Source: Streptacidiphilus fuscans
GTDB lineage: Bacteria > Actinomycetota > Actinomycetes > Streptomycetales > Streptomycetaceae
Length of the DNA stretch: 64,000 bases
NCBI RefSeq assembly: GCF_015690355.1
Contig: NZ_JADPRT010000001.1
Coordinates: 620,001 to 684,000, forward strand
Direction: 5' to 3'
Positions 8,660 to 17,234 of the stretch are shown one piece after another. Made by a program: the position numbers and the translations under genes. The notes below the pieces were generated by a model. The model was not told the origin of the DNA, made no database searches, and was given only the letters and a program-made list of their open reading frames with translations. How positions within the stretch are numbered: the first letter of the stretch is position 1; every line of letters starts with the position of its first letter.

Positions 8660-10309
8660 TCAGCGGGTGAACGTCCCCAGGCCGGTGGTGTCGAGGTTCT
8701 CGACGGTGACGGCGTCGACTGCGCCGTTGGCGCCGTTGGCACCGCCGGCGCCGGTGTGGAAGGTGACGCCGGACAGGCCGACGGCGTTCTCGCCGCGCGT
8801 CCGGTAGCTGAACGTGTCTCCGGTGTAGTGCGTCAGCGGGAAGGTCTCCTTGTCCGGACCGAGCACCATGGCCAACTCCCCGTTGCCGGAACCGTTTCCG
8901 GAGCCGTTGCCGCTTCCGGTGACGGTGAAGGTGACGGGCCCGTAGTAGTCGTTCTTGTAGCTGCCGGTGTAGGCGCTGTTAGCCTTCGCGGGCTGGGGGG
9001 ACGCGGGCGGCTTGGCGTAGTCAATCGGCGAGTGGCCCGCACCGGCCAGTTGCTGGAAGAGACCACGGTAGAAGCCGAGCCAGTCGACGGTCTGGTGGCC
9101 GTTCTGGGCGATGTCGAAGAACGCGGCGGCGATCGCCTCAGGAACTCCGATCGGCTGGCCGTTGGTGAGTACGACGATCCCGAGCTGCTCCGTGGGCAGC
9201 AGGGTGACGGTGGTGGCCGCGCCCAGGTCGAAGGCCCCGGAGTGGTTGAGTCGGAGCCGGCCGAGCTGGTCGTAGTTGACGTTCCAGCCGAGGCCGTAGA
9301 AGCCGGGCTCGCCGCCGGGGCCCCGAGGCGGGCTGGCGATGTTGTGCGGGATCCGGGTCTGGTCCAGGGCGGCGGGGTCGACGATCTGCTTGCCGTCGGA
9401 GGAGCCGTTGCCCAGTTGCAGGCGCATCCAGGTGTCCAGGTCGTCGACGGTCGAGCTGGCCCCGCCTGCCGGGGCCTGGGAGTCGGCGTTCTCGGTGGTG
9501 GACGGCTGCCAGTGCCCGTCGACCTGGACATGGGCGGTCGCCTTGTCGGCGGCCCGGTCGTAGTCCGAGCGCCGGTAGCTGCTGTGGGTCATGCCGAGCG
9601 GCTGGAACAGGCTGGTGGCGGCCAGGTCGGGCCAGGTGGTCTTCGCCGCGTCGGCGACGGCGTTGCCCGCCTCGGTCAGGCCGTAGTTGGTGTAGGCGTA
9701 CGTGGCACGGAACGCGGACAGCGGCTCCATCCGCAGGTGCGAGATGATGTAGTCCCCGTTGTACCCCAGGTCCTCAAGCAGATCGCCCGGGTGGTCGGGC
9801 AGTCCGCTGCGGTGCGAGAACATGTCCGCGATCGTCACATGGGCGGTCACATACGGGTCCTTGAGCGCGAAACCGGGGTCGTGGGCGATGATCGGGTCGT
9901 CCCAGCCGACGACCTTCCGCCCGACCGCCTGCGCCACCACGGTGGACGCCAGCGGCTTGGACATCGAGGCCAGTTGGAACACCGTGCCGGGATCGACCCG
10001 GTCGGGCTTGCCCACCTCGCGGACGCCGAAGCCCTTCGCGTACACGGTCTTGTCCTGGTAGACGACGCCGACGGCGACACCGGGCACCCCGGTCTGCGTC
10101 ATGGCGTTCTGGACCACACCGTCCAGCTGCCCGAGCGCATCAGAGACCTGAGCCTGTGTCAGCTGGGGTGGCTGCTGCGACGGCGGGGCGGGGGCGGGCG
10201 AGGCCGTGCTCTGCTGAGGGCCGACGACGCGGTCGGTGCCGTAGAGAGCGCCGGGGACGGTCAGGGCCGTGACGGCGCCGGCGGAGACAAGAAGCCGTGA
10301 GAGTCGCAT
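8660..10309 (-). CDS. Secreted serine hydrolase, beta-lactamase/PBP4* family
   Basis: 549 residues with an N-terminal signal peptide (hydrophobic segment about 6-22). The class C beta-lactamase fold shows the S-x-x-K nucleophile motif SMSK at S115/K118, the YTN tyrosine motif near 209 and a HSGA motif replacing KTG. A C-terminal domain (after about 420) is a lipocalin-like beta barrel often attached to such enzymes, with a GSGNGSGNGSGNG low-complexity loop and a GANGANGA loop encoded by short tandem repeats. Likely a D-alanyl-D-alanine peptidase or esterase rather than a true beta-lactamase. RBS CCGGAG precedes the ATG. Confidence 0.88.
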   Translation of the reverse strand: MRLSRLLVSAGAVTALTVPGALYGTDRVVGPQQSTASPAPAPPSQQPPQLTQAQVSDALGQLDGVVQNAMTQTGVPGVAVGVVYQDKTVYAKGFGVREVGKPDRVDPGTVFQLASMSKPLASTVVAQAVGRKVVGWDDPIIAHDPGFALKDPYVTAHVTIADMFSHRSGLPDHPGDLLEDLGYNGDYIISHLRMEPLSAFRATYAYTNYGLTEAGNAVADAAKTTWPDLAATSLFQPLGMTHSSYRRSDYDRAADKATAHVQVDGHWQPSTTENADSQAPAGGASSTVDDLDTWMRLQLGNGSSDGKQIVDPAALDQTRIPHNIASPPRGPGGEPGFYGLGWNVNYDQLGRLRLNHSGAFDLGAATTVTLLPTEQLGIVVLTNGQPIGVPEAIAAAFFDIAQNGHQTVDWLGFYRGLFQQLAGAGHSPIDYAKPPASPQPAKANSAYTGSYKNDYYGPVTFTVTGSGNGSGNGSGNGELAMVLGPDKETFPLTHYTGDTFSYRTRGENAVGLSGVTFHTGAGGANGANGAVDAVTVENLDTTGLGTFTR

Positions 10310-10485
10310 CGCCCGCGCTCCGGATCAGGGGCGCGTACTGTCGGCCCGCATGGGTCGACGGTGCCTTCCGTCGTCGTGCGCCGCCACCGCAGTGGCGCGG
10401 GCGATCACGCCACGTGACCGGGGCCGAACGGATGCGGAAGCGGGACGAACCGGTGGTGTTGCGGGCAGCGGGCGGATGCGCGCAT

Positions 10486-12783
10486 ATGGGTGGTGTGGCC
10501 TGGGTGCTGGGATGGTTGCGCACACACGACCCGGGGCTGGTGGCGACCCGGCGGGCCGGGCGGACCGCGGTGGTGATGCCCGCGCTGTTCGCGCTCTGCA
10601 CCCAGGTGCTGCACTCGCCGACGATGGCGAGCTTCGCCGCCTTCGGCTCCTTCTCGATGCTGCTGCTGGTCGACTTCTCCGGCCCGATGGTGGAGCGGCT
10701 GCGTGCCCAGGCGGGACTGGCCCTGGCCTGGGCGGTCCTCATCTGCCTCGGCACGCTGGTCGCACACCGGACCTGGCTGGCCGTCCTCACCACCGTCGTG
10801 GTCGCCTTCGCTGTGCTCTTCTCCGGCGTCGTCAGCTCCGTGCTGGCCGGGAGCGCCACGGCCCTGCTGCTGGGGTTCGTGCTGCCGGTCGCGACCCCCG
10901 TACCGCTGTCGCTGCTCCCGGACCGGCTCGCGGGCGCGGGGCTGGCGGCAGCGGCGGCGCTGCCGGCCGTCGCCCTTCTCTGGCCGCGTCCCGTCGTCGA
11001 TCCGCTCAGCGGGCCCGCCGCCCGCGTCTGCCGGGCCGCCGCCGACCGGCTGCGCACCGACGCCGCCCTTCTGGGCGCGCCCGCGTCCCGGCCGGCCGCC
11101 GACCTCTGCCACTCCGTGGCCGACCGCGCCGCCCGGGCCAGCGCCGACCTGCGCCGGGCCTTCGACGCGACGCCCTACCGCCCCACCGGACTGTCGACCA
11201 GCTCGCGCACACTGGTCCGCCTGGTCGACGAGCTCACCTGGCTCAGTACGGTCCTCGCGGACCGACCCGCCTACACCGACGAGCCGCCCGCCTGCGACCC
11301 GGCCGCGCTGAGTGTGCGCCTGGCCGCCGCCGAGGTCCTCGACCGTGCCGCCGACCTGCTCACCGACCCACGCGGCGACGTCGGCGGGCTCCGCGACGGG
11401 ATCAAGGAACTGCGGGTCGCCATGCGGGCGATGGAGGACAGCTCCACGGTCCGGCTGCCCGTCGAACGCCCGGTCGGCGAGGGCGCCGCGGAGGTCTACG
11501 GATTCATCGCCACGCTCGACCTCTCCTTCCGCGCTCACGAGCTCGGCTACGCCGTGCTGCAGATCGCGGGCAACGTCGACCTGGCCGCGACCGCCTGGCA
11601 GCGCAGCTGGCCCGACCAGCTGCTGGGCCGCGAGCCGGACGCGCTGACCGCCCCGCTGGCCACGGCCCGGGAGCGGGCGTCCGCGCATCTCGGCTGGGGG
11701 TCGGTCTGGCTGCACAACAGCATGCGCGGCGCGGCCGGCCTCGGCGTCGCGGTCCTGCTGGCCGACCTGACCAGCGTCCAGCACTCCTTCTGGGTGCTGC
11801 TCGGCACCCTGTCCGTGCTGCGTTCCAACGCCCTGAACACCGGCCAGAACGCGATGCGCGCGGTACTCGGCACGGTGATCGGCTCGATCCTCGGCGCGGG
11901 GCTGCTGCAATTGATCGGGCATCACGGCACGGTGCTGTGGTTCCTGCTGCCGGTGGCCATCCTGCTCGCGGGCATCGCGCCCGCGGCGATCTCGTTCACC
12001 GCCGGGCAGGCCGCGTTCACCGTCACCCTGGTGATCCTGTTCAACATCGGCCAGAACCCCGACTGGCAGATCGCCCTGCTCCGGGTCCAGGACATCGCCC
12101 TGGGCTGCGCGGTCAGCGTCGTCGTCGCGCTGTTCTTCTGGCCGCGCGGCGCCGCGGCCGCCGTCGACCGGGCGCTCGCGCGGGCCTACAGCGACAGCGC
12201 CCGCTACCTGTCCGCAGCCGTCGAGTACGCGCTGGGCCACTACGAGACCTCACCCGCCACGCCCGCACCCGGCGAGCCGACGCAGCAGGGCCATGACGCG
12301 GCCGCCGCCGCGCGACGCCTGGATGACGCCTTCCGCAGCTACCTGGCCGAGCGGGGAGCCAAACCGCTGTCGCTGGCCGACATGACCACCCTCGTCACCG
12401 GCGTCGTCGGGCTACGGCTGGCCGCGGACGCGGTCGTCTCGCTCTGGCAGGACTGCCGTCGCGTCCGCACCAAGGCCCACCGGACCGGGGCCGACCAGAC
12501 CGAGGCCCACCGGGCGATCCTCGTCACGGCCACCCGCGTCACCGACTGGTACCACGGCCTCGCGGCGAGCCTGGACGGACACACGCCGGTGCCCGTTCCG
12601 GTCCCGCTGGGGCCCGAGTCCGCTGCCCGGCTCGTCGAGTCCGTCCGCACCGACCTGGTCGACCGCGAGGGCCAGGCCACCGCGACCGCCGTGCGGGTCA
12701 TCTGGACCGGCGACCACGTCGACGTCGCCCGCCGCCTCCAGCCGGGCCTCGCCGCCGCGGCACAGGAGAGCCCGCCCGCGTGA
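10486..12783 (+). CDS. FUSC-family (aromatic acid exporter-like) integral membrane protein
   Basis: 765 residues from the chosen ATG. Two clusters of transmembrane helices (about residues 25-150 and 410-520) each precede a long cytoplasmic helical region, the duplicated layout of FUSC/YccS/AaeB exporters. The internal repeat is visible as FAAFGSFSMLLLVDF in the first half and SFWVLLGTLSVLRSNALNTGQNAMRAV in the second. In-frame starts exist at 10432 and 10297, but the latter overlaps the divergent hydrolase gene and family members begin near LGWLRTHDPGLVATRRAGRTA. Likely exports small aromatic compounds; substrate unknown. Confidence 0.85.
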   Translation: MGGVAWVLGWLRTHDPGLVATRRAGRTAVVMPALFALCTQVLHSPTMASFAAFGSFSMLLLVDFSGPMVERLRAQAGLALAWAVLICLGTLVAHRTWLAVLTTVVVAFAVLFSGVVSSVLAGSATALLLGFVLPVATPVPLSLLPDRLAGAGLAAAAALPAVALLWPRPVVDPLSGPAARVCRAAADRLRTDAALLGAPASRPAADLCHSVADRAARASADLRRAFDATPYRPTGLSTSSRTLVRLVDELTWLSTVLADRPAYTDEPPACDPAALSVRLAAAEVLDRAADLLTDPRGDVGGLRDGIKELRVAMRAMEDSSTVRLPVERPVGEGAAEVYGFIATLDLSFRAHELGYAVLQIAGNVDLAATAWQRSWPDQLLGREPDALTAPLATARERASAHLGWGSVWLHNSMRGAAGLGVAVLLADLTSVQHSFWVLLGTLSVLRSNALNTGQNAMRAVLGTVIGSILGAGLLQLIGHHGTVLWFLLPVAILLAGIAPAAISFTAGQAAFTVTLVILFNIGQNPDWQIALLRVQDIALGCAVSVVVALFFWPRGAAAAVDRALARAYSDSARYLSAAVEYALGHYETSPATPAPGEPTQQGHDAAAAARRLDDAFRSYLAERGAKPLSLADMTTLVTGVVGLRLAADAVVSLWQDCRRVRTKAHRTGADQTEAHRAILVTATRVTDWYHGLAASLDGHTPVPVPVPLGPESAARLVESVRTDLVDREGQATATAVRVIWTGDHVDVARRLQPGLAAAAQESPPA

Positions 12784-12849
12784 GCGGGACGGTCCGAGGC
12801 CGGAGCCGGAAGACGAGGGGTCGACGGCGGGACGGGGGACGACCGCCCG

Positions 12850-12855
12850 TAACCT
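12850..12855 (+). promoter_or_regulatory. -10 box of a leaderless transcript for the GlxA-type regulator
   Basis: TAACCT ends six bases before the GTG start codon, leaving no room for a ribosome binding site; this spacing is characteristic of leaderless actinobacterial genes. Confidence 0.55.
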
Positions 12856-12861
12856 CGTGCT

Positions 12862-13818
12862 GTGTCACCTTCCCGCCTGCATCGCGTCGCCGTCCTCGTG
12901 CTTGAGGGCGCGAAGCCGCTTGACGTCGGAATCCCCGCGCAGGTCTTCACGACCCGCGCGAGCATGCCGTACGAGGTGCGGGTGTGCGGGGCGACGCCGG
13001 GCCTGGTGACCGGCGGTGACGGCCTCGCGTACTACGTCGCCCACGGCCTGGAGGCGCTGGCCTGGGCCGACATCGTCTTCGTCCCCGGCTACCGGTTCCC
13101 TGACCGTGAGGACCCGCCGCAGCAGGTCGTCGACGCACTGGTCGCCGCCCACGACCGGGGCGCGCGGCTCGCAGCCATCTCGACGGGCGCGTTCGCGCTG
13201 GCCGCCACGGGCCTGCTCGACGGCCGCCGCGCCACGACGCACTGGCACTACACCCAGGCACTCGCCGCCCGGCATCCGCTCGTCCACGTCGACGAGAACG
13301 TGCTGTTCGTCGACGAGGGAAGCGTGCTCACCTCGGCCGGCGCCGCCTCCGGCATCGACCTGTGCCTGCACATCCTGCGCGGCGACCTCGGGGTGGCCGC
13401 GTCCAACCACGCGGCCCGGCGTCTGGTCGCGGCCCCCTACCGCAGCGGCGGCCAGGCCCAGTACGTGCCGCGCAGCGTCCCCGAGCCGCACGGCGAGCGG
13501 TTCGCCGTCACCCGCGAGTGGGCGCTGCACCGGCTCGGCGAGCCCCTCACCCTCGACATACTGGCGCGGCAGGCGGGGGTCTCGCCGCGCACGTTCTCCC
13601 GGCGCTTCGTCGAGGAGACCGGCTACACGCCGATGCAGTGGGTGATGCGCGCCCGCGTCGACCTCGCCCGCGAGCTGCTGGAACGCTCGCAGCGCAGCGT
13701 CGAGCAGATCGCCGCCGACGTCGGGCTCGGCACCGGAGCGAACCTGCGCCTGCACTTCCAGCAGATCCTCGGCACCACGCCGAGCGAGTACCGGCGCACC
13801 TTCACCCGGGGCGAGTGA
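12862..13818 (+). CDS. GlxA family transcriptional regulator (DJ-1/PfpI domain plus AraC helix-turn-helix)
   Basis: 318 residues. Residues 1 to about 175 form a DJ-1/PfpI-like amidotransferase domain (VAVLVLEGAKPLDVGIPAQVF ... IVFVPGYR ... AISTGAFALAATGLLDGRRATTHW); the nucleophile-elbow Cys is replaced by Thr (ISTGAF), so it probably senses a ligand rather than acting as an enzyme. The C-terminal 100 residues carry the paired AraC helix-turn-helix (LTLDILARQAGVSPRTFSRRF and SVEQIAADVGLGTGANLRLHF). It is single and precedes gap with 142 bases between, not obviously an operon. GTG start with a leaderless-type promoter. Confidence 0.9.
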   Translation: MSPSRLHRVAVLVLEGAKPLDVGIPAQVFTTRASMPYEVRVCGATPGLVTGGDGLAYYVAHGLEALAWADIVFVPGYRFPDREDPPQQVVDALVAAHDRGARLAAISTGAFALAATGLLDGRRATTHWHYTQALAARHPLVHVDENVLFVDEGSVLTSAGAASGIDLCLHILRGDLGVAASNHAARRLVAAPYRSGGQAQYVPRSVPEPHGERFAVTREWALHRLGEPLTLDILARQAGVSPRTFSRRFVEETGYTPMQWVMRARVDLARELLERSQRSVEQIAADVGLGTGANLRLHFQQILGTTPSEYRRTFTRGE

Positions 13819-13862
13819 CCAGCTCGTACGTGCCTCCCCGGGCTGCTGGGACGGGCTCGGCG

Positions 13863-13879
13863 GGATCTTGGCAAGATCC
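13863..13879. promoter_or_regulatory. Short palindrome upstream of gap
   Basis: GGATCTTG-G-CAAGATCC, 8-base arms around one base, about 80 bases before the gap start codon. It may be an operator for gap or the end signal of the preceding regulator gene; no U-run follows (only TTTC). Confidence 0.35.
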
Positions 13880-13960
13880 TTTCGAACCGTGGCGATCACG
13901 CCACTGTCACCGCCGCGACCTGCGAGAGAGCCTGGTGGCGAAGGGAAGGGACATCACTCA

Positions 13961-14959
13961 ATGACTCGCATCGCCATCAACGGATTCGGCCGCATCGGGC
14001 GCAACGTGCTGCGCGCACTGCTGGAGCGCGACAGCGCCCTGGAGATCGTCGCCGTCAACGACCTGACGGAGCCCGCGACGCTCGCCCGGCTGCTCGCGTA
14101 CGACAGCACGGCCGGTCGGCTCGGGCGCCCGGTGACCGTCGACGGGAACGTCCTCGTCGTCGACGGCCGCCGGATCACGGTGCTGGCCGAGCGCGAACCC
14201 GAGCAGCTGCCCTGGGCCGAACTCGGCGTGGACATCGTCCTGGAGGCCACCGGCCGCTTCACCTCGGCCAAGGCCGCGCGGGCCCACCTCGACGCGGGCG
14301 CCAAGAAGGTCCTCGTCAGCGCGCCGTCGGACGGCGCGGACGTCACGCTCGCCTTCGGGGTCAACACCGACGCCTACGACGCGGACCTGCACACGATCGT
14401 CTCCAACGCCTCCTGCACCACCAACGCGCTCGCGCCGCTGGCCGCGGTGCTCGACCGACTCGCCGGTATCGAGCACGGGTTCATGACGACGGTGCACGCC
14501 TACACGCAGGAGCAGAACCTGCAGGACGGCCCGCACCGCGACGCCCGTCGCGCCCGCGCCGCCGCCGTCAACATCGTGCCGACCACGACCGGCGCGGCCA
14601 AGGCGATCGGCCTGGTCCTGCCGAACCTCGACGGCAAGCTGTCGGGCGACTCGATCCGCGTGCCGGTGCCGGTGGGCTCGATCGTCGAGCTCAACACCAC
14701 CGTCGCCCGCGACGTGACGCGCGACGAGGTGCTCGCGGCGTACCGCGCCGCGGCGGAGGGGCCGCTGGCCGGGATCCTGGAGTACTCGGAGGACCCGCTC
14801 GTGTCGTCCGACATCACCGGCAACCCCGCCTCGTCGATCTTCGACTCGGCGCTCACCCGCGTCGACGGCCGCCACGTCAAGGTGGTCGCGTGGTACGACA
14901 ACGAGTGGGGCTTCTCGAACCGCGTGATCGACACGCTGGAACTGCTCGCCGCCGCCTGA
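13961..14959 (+). CDS. gap: Glyceraldehyde-3-phosphate dehydrogenase (type I)
   Basis: 332 residues. NAD-binding motif INGFGRIGRNVLRAL opens the protein, the catalytic cysteine C152 sits in SNASCTTN, and the C-terminal WYDNEWGFSNRV is invariant in GAPDH. It converts glyceraldehyde 3-phosphate to 1,3-bisphosphoglycerate in glycolysis. The start follows a strong RBS (AAGGGAAGGG); the longer in-frame extension upstream has no family match. It stands alone and not with pgk/tpi, so it is probably a second, accessory gap copy (inference). A strong hairpin terminator follows directly. Confidence 0.95.
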   Translation: MTRIAINGFGRIGRNVLRALLERDSALEIVAVNDLTEPATLARLLAYDSTAGRLGRPVTVDGNVLVVDGRRITVLAEREPEQLPWAELGVDIVLEATGRFTSAKAARAHLDAGAKKVLVSAPSDGADVTLAFGVNTDAYDADLHTIVSNASCTTNALAPLAAVLDRLAGIEHGFMTTVHAYTQEQNLQDGPHRDARRARAAAVNIVPTTTGAAKAIGLVLPNLDGKLSGDSIRVPVPVGSIVELNTTVARDVTRDEVLAAYRAAAEGPLAGILEYSEDPLVSSDITGNPASSIFDSALTRVDGRHVKVVAWYDNEWGFSNRVIDTLELLAAA

Positions 14960-14966
14960 CGGTCCG

Positions 14967-15000
14967 AGACGGCCCCAGTTCTCGACGGCTGGGGCCGTCT
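14967..15000. terminator. Bidirectional terminator between gap and the NHL-type gene
   Basis: AGACGGCCCCAG / CTGGGGCCGTCT: 12-base perfect arms with a 10-base loop, eight bases after the gap stop and 18 bases before the stop of the convergent gene; no long U-run, as usual in actinomycetes. Confidence 0.85.
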
Positions 15001-15018
15001 TCACGGTGATGCTGCCGC

Positions 15019-16155
15019 TCAGTGCAGGATGTTCAGCGTGTTGGTGTCGTCGTTGACGTAGTAGACCGCGCGGGGGTTGGCGGTCGGGGCCAGGCCGAAC
15101 AGGGCGCCGCCGGGCTGGTCCTTGGTGTCGAGGTTGCGGGTGGCCACCCTGGTTCCGCCGGTGGTGACCTCGACCAGGTTGTTGTCCGCGCCGTTGACCG
15201 CCAGCAGGTTGCCGTCGGGTGCGAGGGCGAGCCCGAGCGGTCCGTTCAGCGGGCTGCCCGAAGCCACGGTCGCGGATGCGGCGCCGGCGTCGACGGGGCT
15301 GGTCCGGGCGACCGCGTCGGGGACGCGGGCGATGCGCGAGTGCACCGTGTCGGCCACGTACAGCGTGCCGTCCGGCGCGACCGCGACGCCGGTGGGACCG
15401 ACGACGAGCGCGTTGGGGTCGGTGTGCACGGACAGGCCGTTCGCGACGACCGTGCTGCCGCCCACCTGCGGCATGCCGTTGGTGAGGTTCAGGGCGATCC
15501 GGACGACGTCGCCCTTCGAGGTGGTGGTGGGCTGTCCGTTCGTGATGCCGCCGAGGACGTTGCTGACGAAGAGGTCGGCGCTGGTGCCGTTGTCCACCGC
15601 CGTCGCGTCCCAGGGGCCGTCGATGCCGTGGCCGGTGACGGTCTCGCGCACGTGACCGTTGTCGTCCAGCACGAGCAGCGCGCCGCTGTGCATGGTCGCG
15701 GAGGTCCCGTCCGTGGTCGGCAGGCTGCCGACCACGACCCAGCCGGAGCGCAGCACCACCAGGGCCGTGGTCAGCCCCACTCCGTTCGGGGCGGCGCTCG
15801 GCGGGATCTGGGCGAAGGTGGTCTTCGTCCCGTTGGGAGCGACCTGCACCAGAGTGGTGCCCCGGCCCTGCTGGCCGCCCTTGGCCGTGCTCGTGGGCGC
15901 GTTGTTGAAGTTGCTCACCAGGATGTCGCCCGCGGTCAGAGTGCCATGGCTGTCGGGAACGACGGCCACGCCGTACGGGTTGACGTCGCCGTTCGCGGGG
16001 ATGGTGGAGGCGAGCTGCTGGTTGTGGGTGAGCCGCGGGATGAACGCCGCCGTCCGCGGGACGGCCGCGGCGCCCGTCGTGACCGCCGTCGCAAGTCCCG
16101 CGCCCAGTGCCGCGGCGACCACGGCGGTGCGCGGGGCGAAGGGATGGAGTCGCAT
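15019..16155 (-). CDS. Secreted NHL-repeat/beta-propeller protein
   Basis: 378 residues from an ATG that follows a strong AAGGAGG RBS; an upstream in-frame extension lacks one. Signal peptide (RLHPFAPRTAVVAAALGAGLATAVTTGAAA) is followed by repeated propeller blades with the patterns PYGVAVVPDS, GPTGVAVAPDGTLYVADT and GPLGLALAPDGNLLAVN, typical of NHL or SMP-30-like six-bladed propellers. No catalytic residues are obvious. Likely an extracellular binding protein or lactonase-like enzyme; function unknown. It converges on gap across a shared terminator. Confidence 0.8.
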   Translation of the reverse strand: MRLHPFAPRTAVVAAALGAGLATAVTTGAAAVPRTAAFIPRLTHNQQLASTIPANGDVNPYGVAVVPDSHGTLTAGDILVSNFNNAPTSTAKGGQQGRGTTLVQVAPNGTKTTFAQIPPSAAPNGVGLTTALVVLRSGWVVVGSLPTTDGTSATMHSGALLVLDDNGHVRETVTGHGIDGPWDATAVDNGTSADLFVSNVLGGITNGQPTTTSKGDVVRIALNLTNGMPQVGGSTVVANGLSVHTDPNALVVGPTGVAVAPDGTLYVADTVHSRIARVPDAVARTSPVDAGAASATVASGSPLNGPLGLALAPDGNLLAVNGADNNLVEVTTGGTRVATRNLDTKDQPGGALFGLAPTANPRAVYYVNDDTNTLNILH

Positions 16156-16345
16156 GATCCACCCTCCTTCTCGTCGGGGATGTACCTCCTTGGGTACGCG
16201 TTCCCGACCGGCGGGGTTCATGAAAGAGTGAGCCCGTGATCACCGGTGTCGAAACGGGGTGGGACTCCTGAGCGGGCCTCCTGAGCGGGGCTCCTTCTTG
16301 GACTCCCGTGCCGACCGGGCCGCAACCGCATCCGAGGGTGAAGCC

Positions 16346-17206
16346 GTGAAGATCTACCTCTCCTCCGACATGGAGGGCACCGCAGGCGTCGTGGAGTGGG
16401 AGCAGTGCCGTCCCACCGGCCCCGACTACCCGTACTACCGCGACCTGCTGCAGCGGGAGGTGGGCGCGGCCATCGACGGCGCCCGGGACGCCGGGGCCAC
16501 CGAGTTCCTCGTCAACGACTCCCACGGCCGGATGGCCAACCTCCGTCCGGACGAACTACCGCGCGGCACACGGTATCTGTCGGGGCGTCACAAGCCGCTC
16601 TACATGATGCAGGGGCTCGACCCCTCCTACGACGCCGTCTTCTTCGTCTCCTACCACGGCTCGATGTCCGGCTGCGCGGCCACGCTGTCGCACACCTTCA
16701 ACCCGCTTGCGATCGCCGAGGTCCGGCTGAACGGCGTGGTGGCGGGGGAGAGCGCGATCAACGCGCTGGTCGCCCTGGGCCACGGCGTCCCGGTCGCACT
16801 CATCACCGGCGACCGCACCACGGCCGAGGAGCTGCGCCCGTTCTGCCCGCATGCGCGGGCGGCGGTGGTCAAGGAGTCGCTCAACCGTTTCGCCGCGGAG
16901 AGCCTGCACCCGGAGGACGCCAGGCAACTGATCCGGGAACAGGCCCGGCTGGCGGTGGCGGCGCTGGCCGATCCGGCGTCCGGCGCGCGGGAACTCCCGT
17001 CCATCGAGCTGCCCGCAACCCTCACGGTCCGTTTCCGCAACCCCGACCTGGCGGAGATGGCGACCTGGATCACCCGCGTGGAGCGCGGCGGCGCGGACGC
17101 CGACAAGGACGATCCGACGATGGTCCGGCTGACGGACACCGATCCCGTCCGGCTCTACCGGACCTTCGTCACCGTCGTGCTGCTGACGCGCGGCATCGCC
17201 GAGTAG
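16346..17206 (+). CDS. M55-family D-aminopeptidase (DppA-like)
   Basis: 286 residues from a GTG preceded by GAGGGTGAAGCC. The DppA zinc-site motifs are present: SDMEGTAG at the N-terminus (first Asp/Glu ligands), NDSHG, and SYHGSM, plus the GD...T loop near ALITGDRTT. Members are metallo-aminopeptidases that release D-amino acids from peptides, often beside dipeptide transporters. Here the neighbour is an APC amino-acid permease on the opposite strand, with only 28 bases between the stops, so they do not share a transcript. The upstream in-frame ATG at 16259 would add a non-conserved tail. Confidence 0.88.
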   Translation: MKIYLSSDMEGTAGVVEWEQCRPTGPDYPYYRDLLQREVGAAIDGARDAGATEFLVNDSHGRMANLRPDELPRGTRYLSGRHKPLYMMQGLDPSYDAVFFVSYHGSMSGCAATLSHTFNPLAIAEVRLNGVVAGESAINALVALGHGVPVALITGDRTTAEELRPFCPHARAAVVKESLNRFAAESLHPEDARQLIREQARLAVAALADPASGARELPSIELPATLTVRFRNPDLAEMATWITRVERGGADADKDDPTMVRLTDTDPVRLYRTFVTVVLLTRGIAE

Positions 17207-17234
17207 CGCGCGGCCCACGCAGCGGCGTCGGCGC

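Noticed and set aside
13958..16525. 855-codon open frame on the minus strand over gap and the NHL-type gene
   Set aside because: It is antisense to gap and a frame-shifted shadow of the NHL gene; the translation is Arg/Gly/Ala-rich with no domain, a by-product of high GC.
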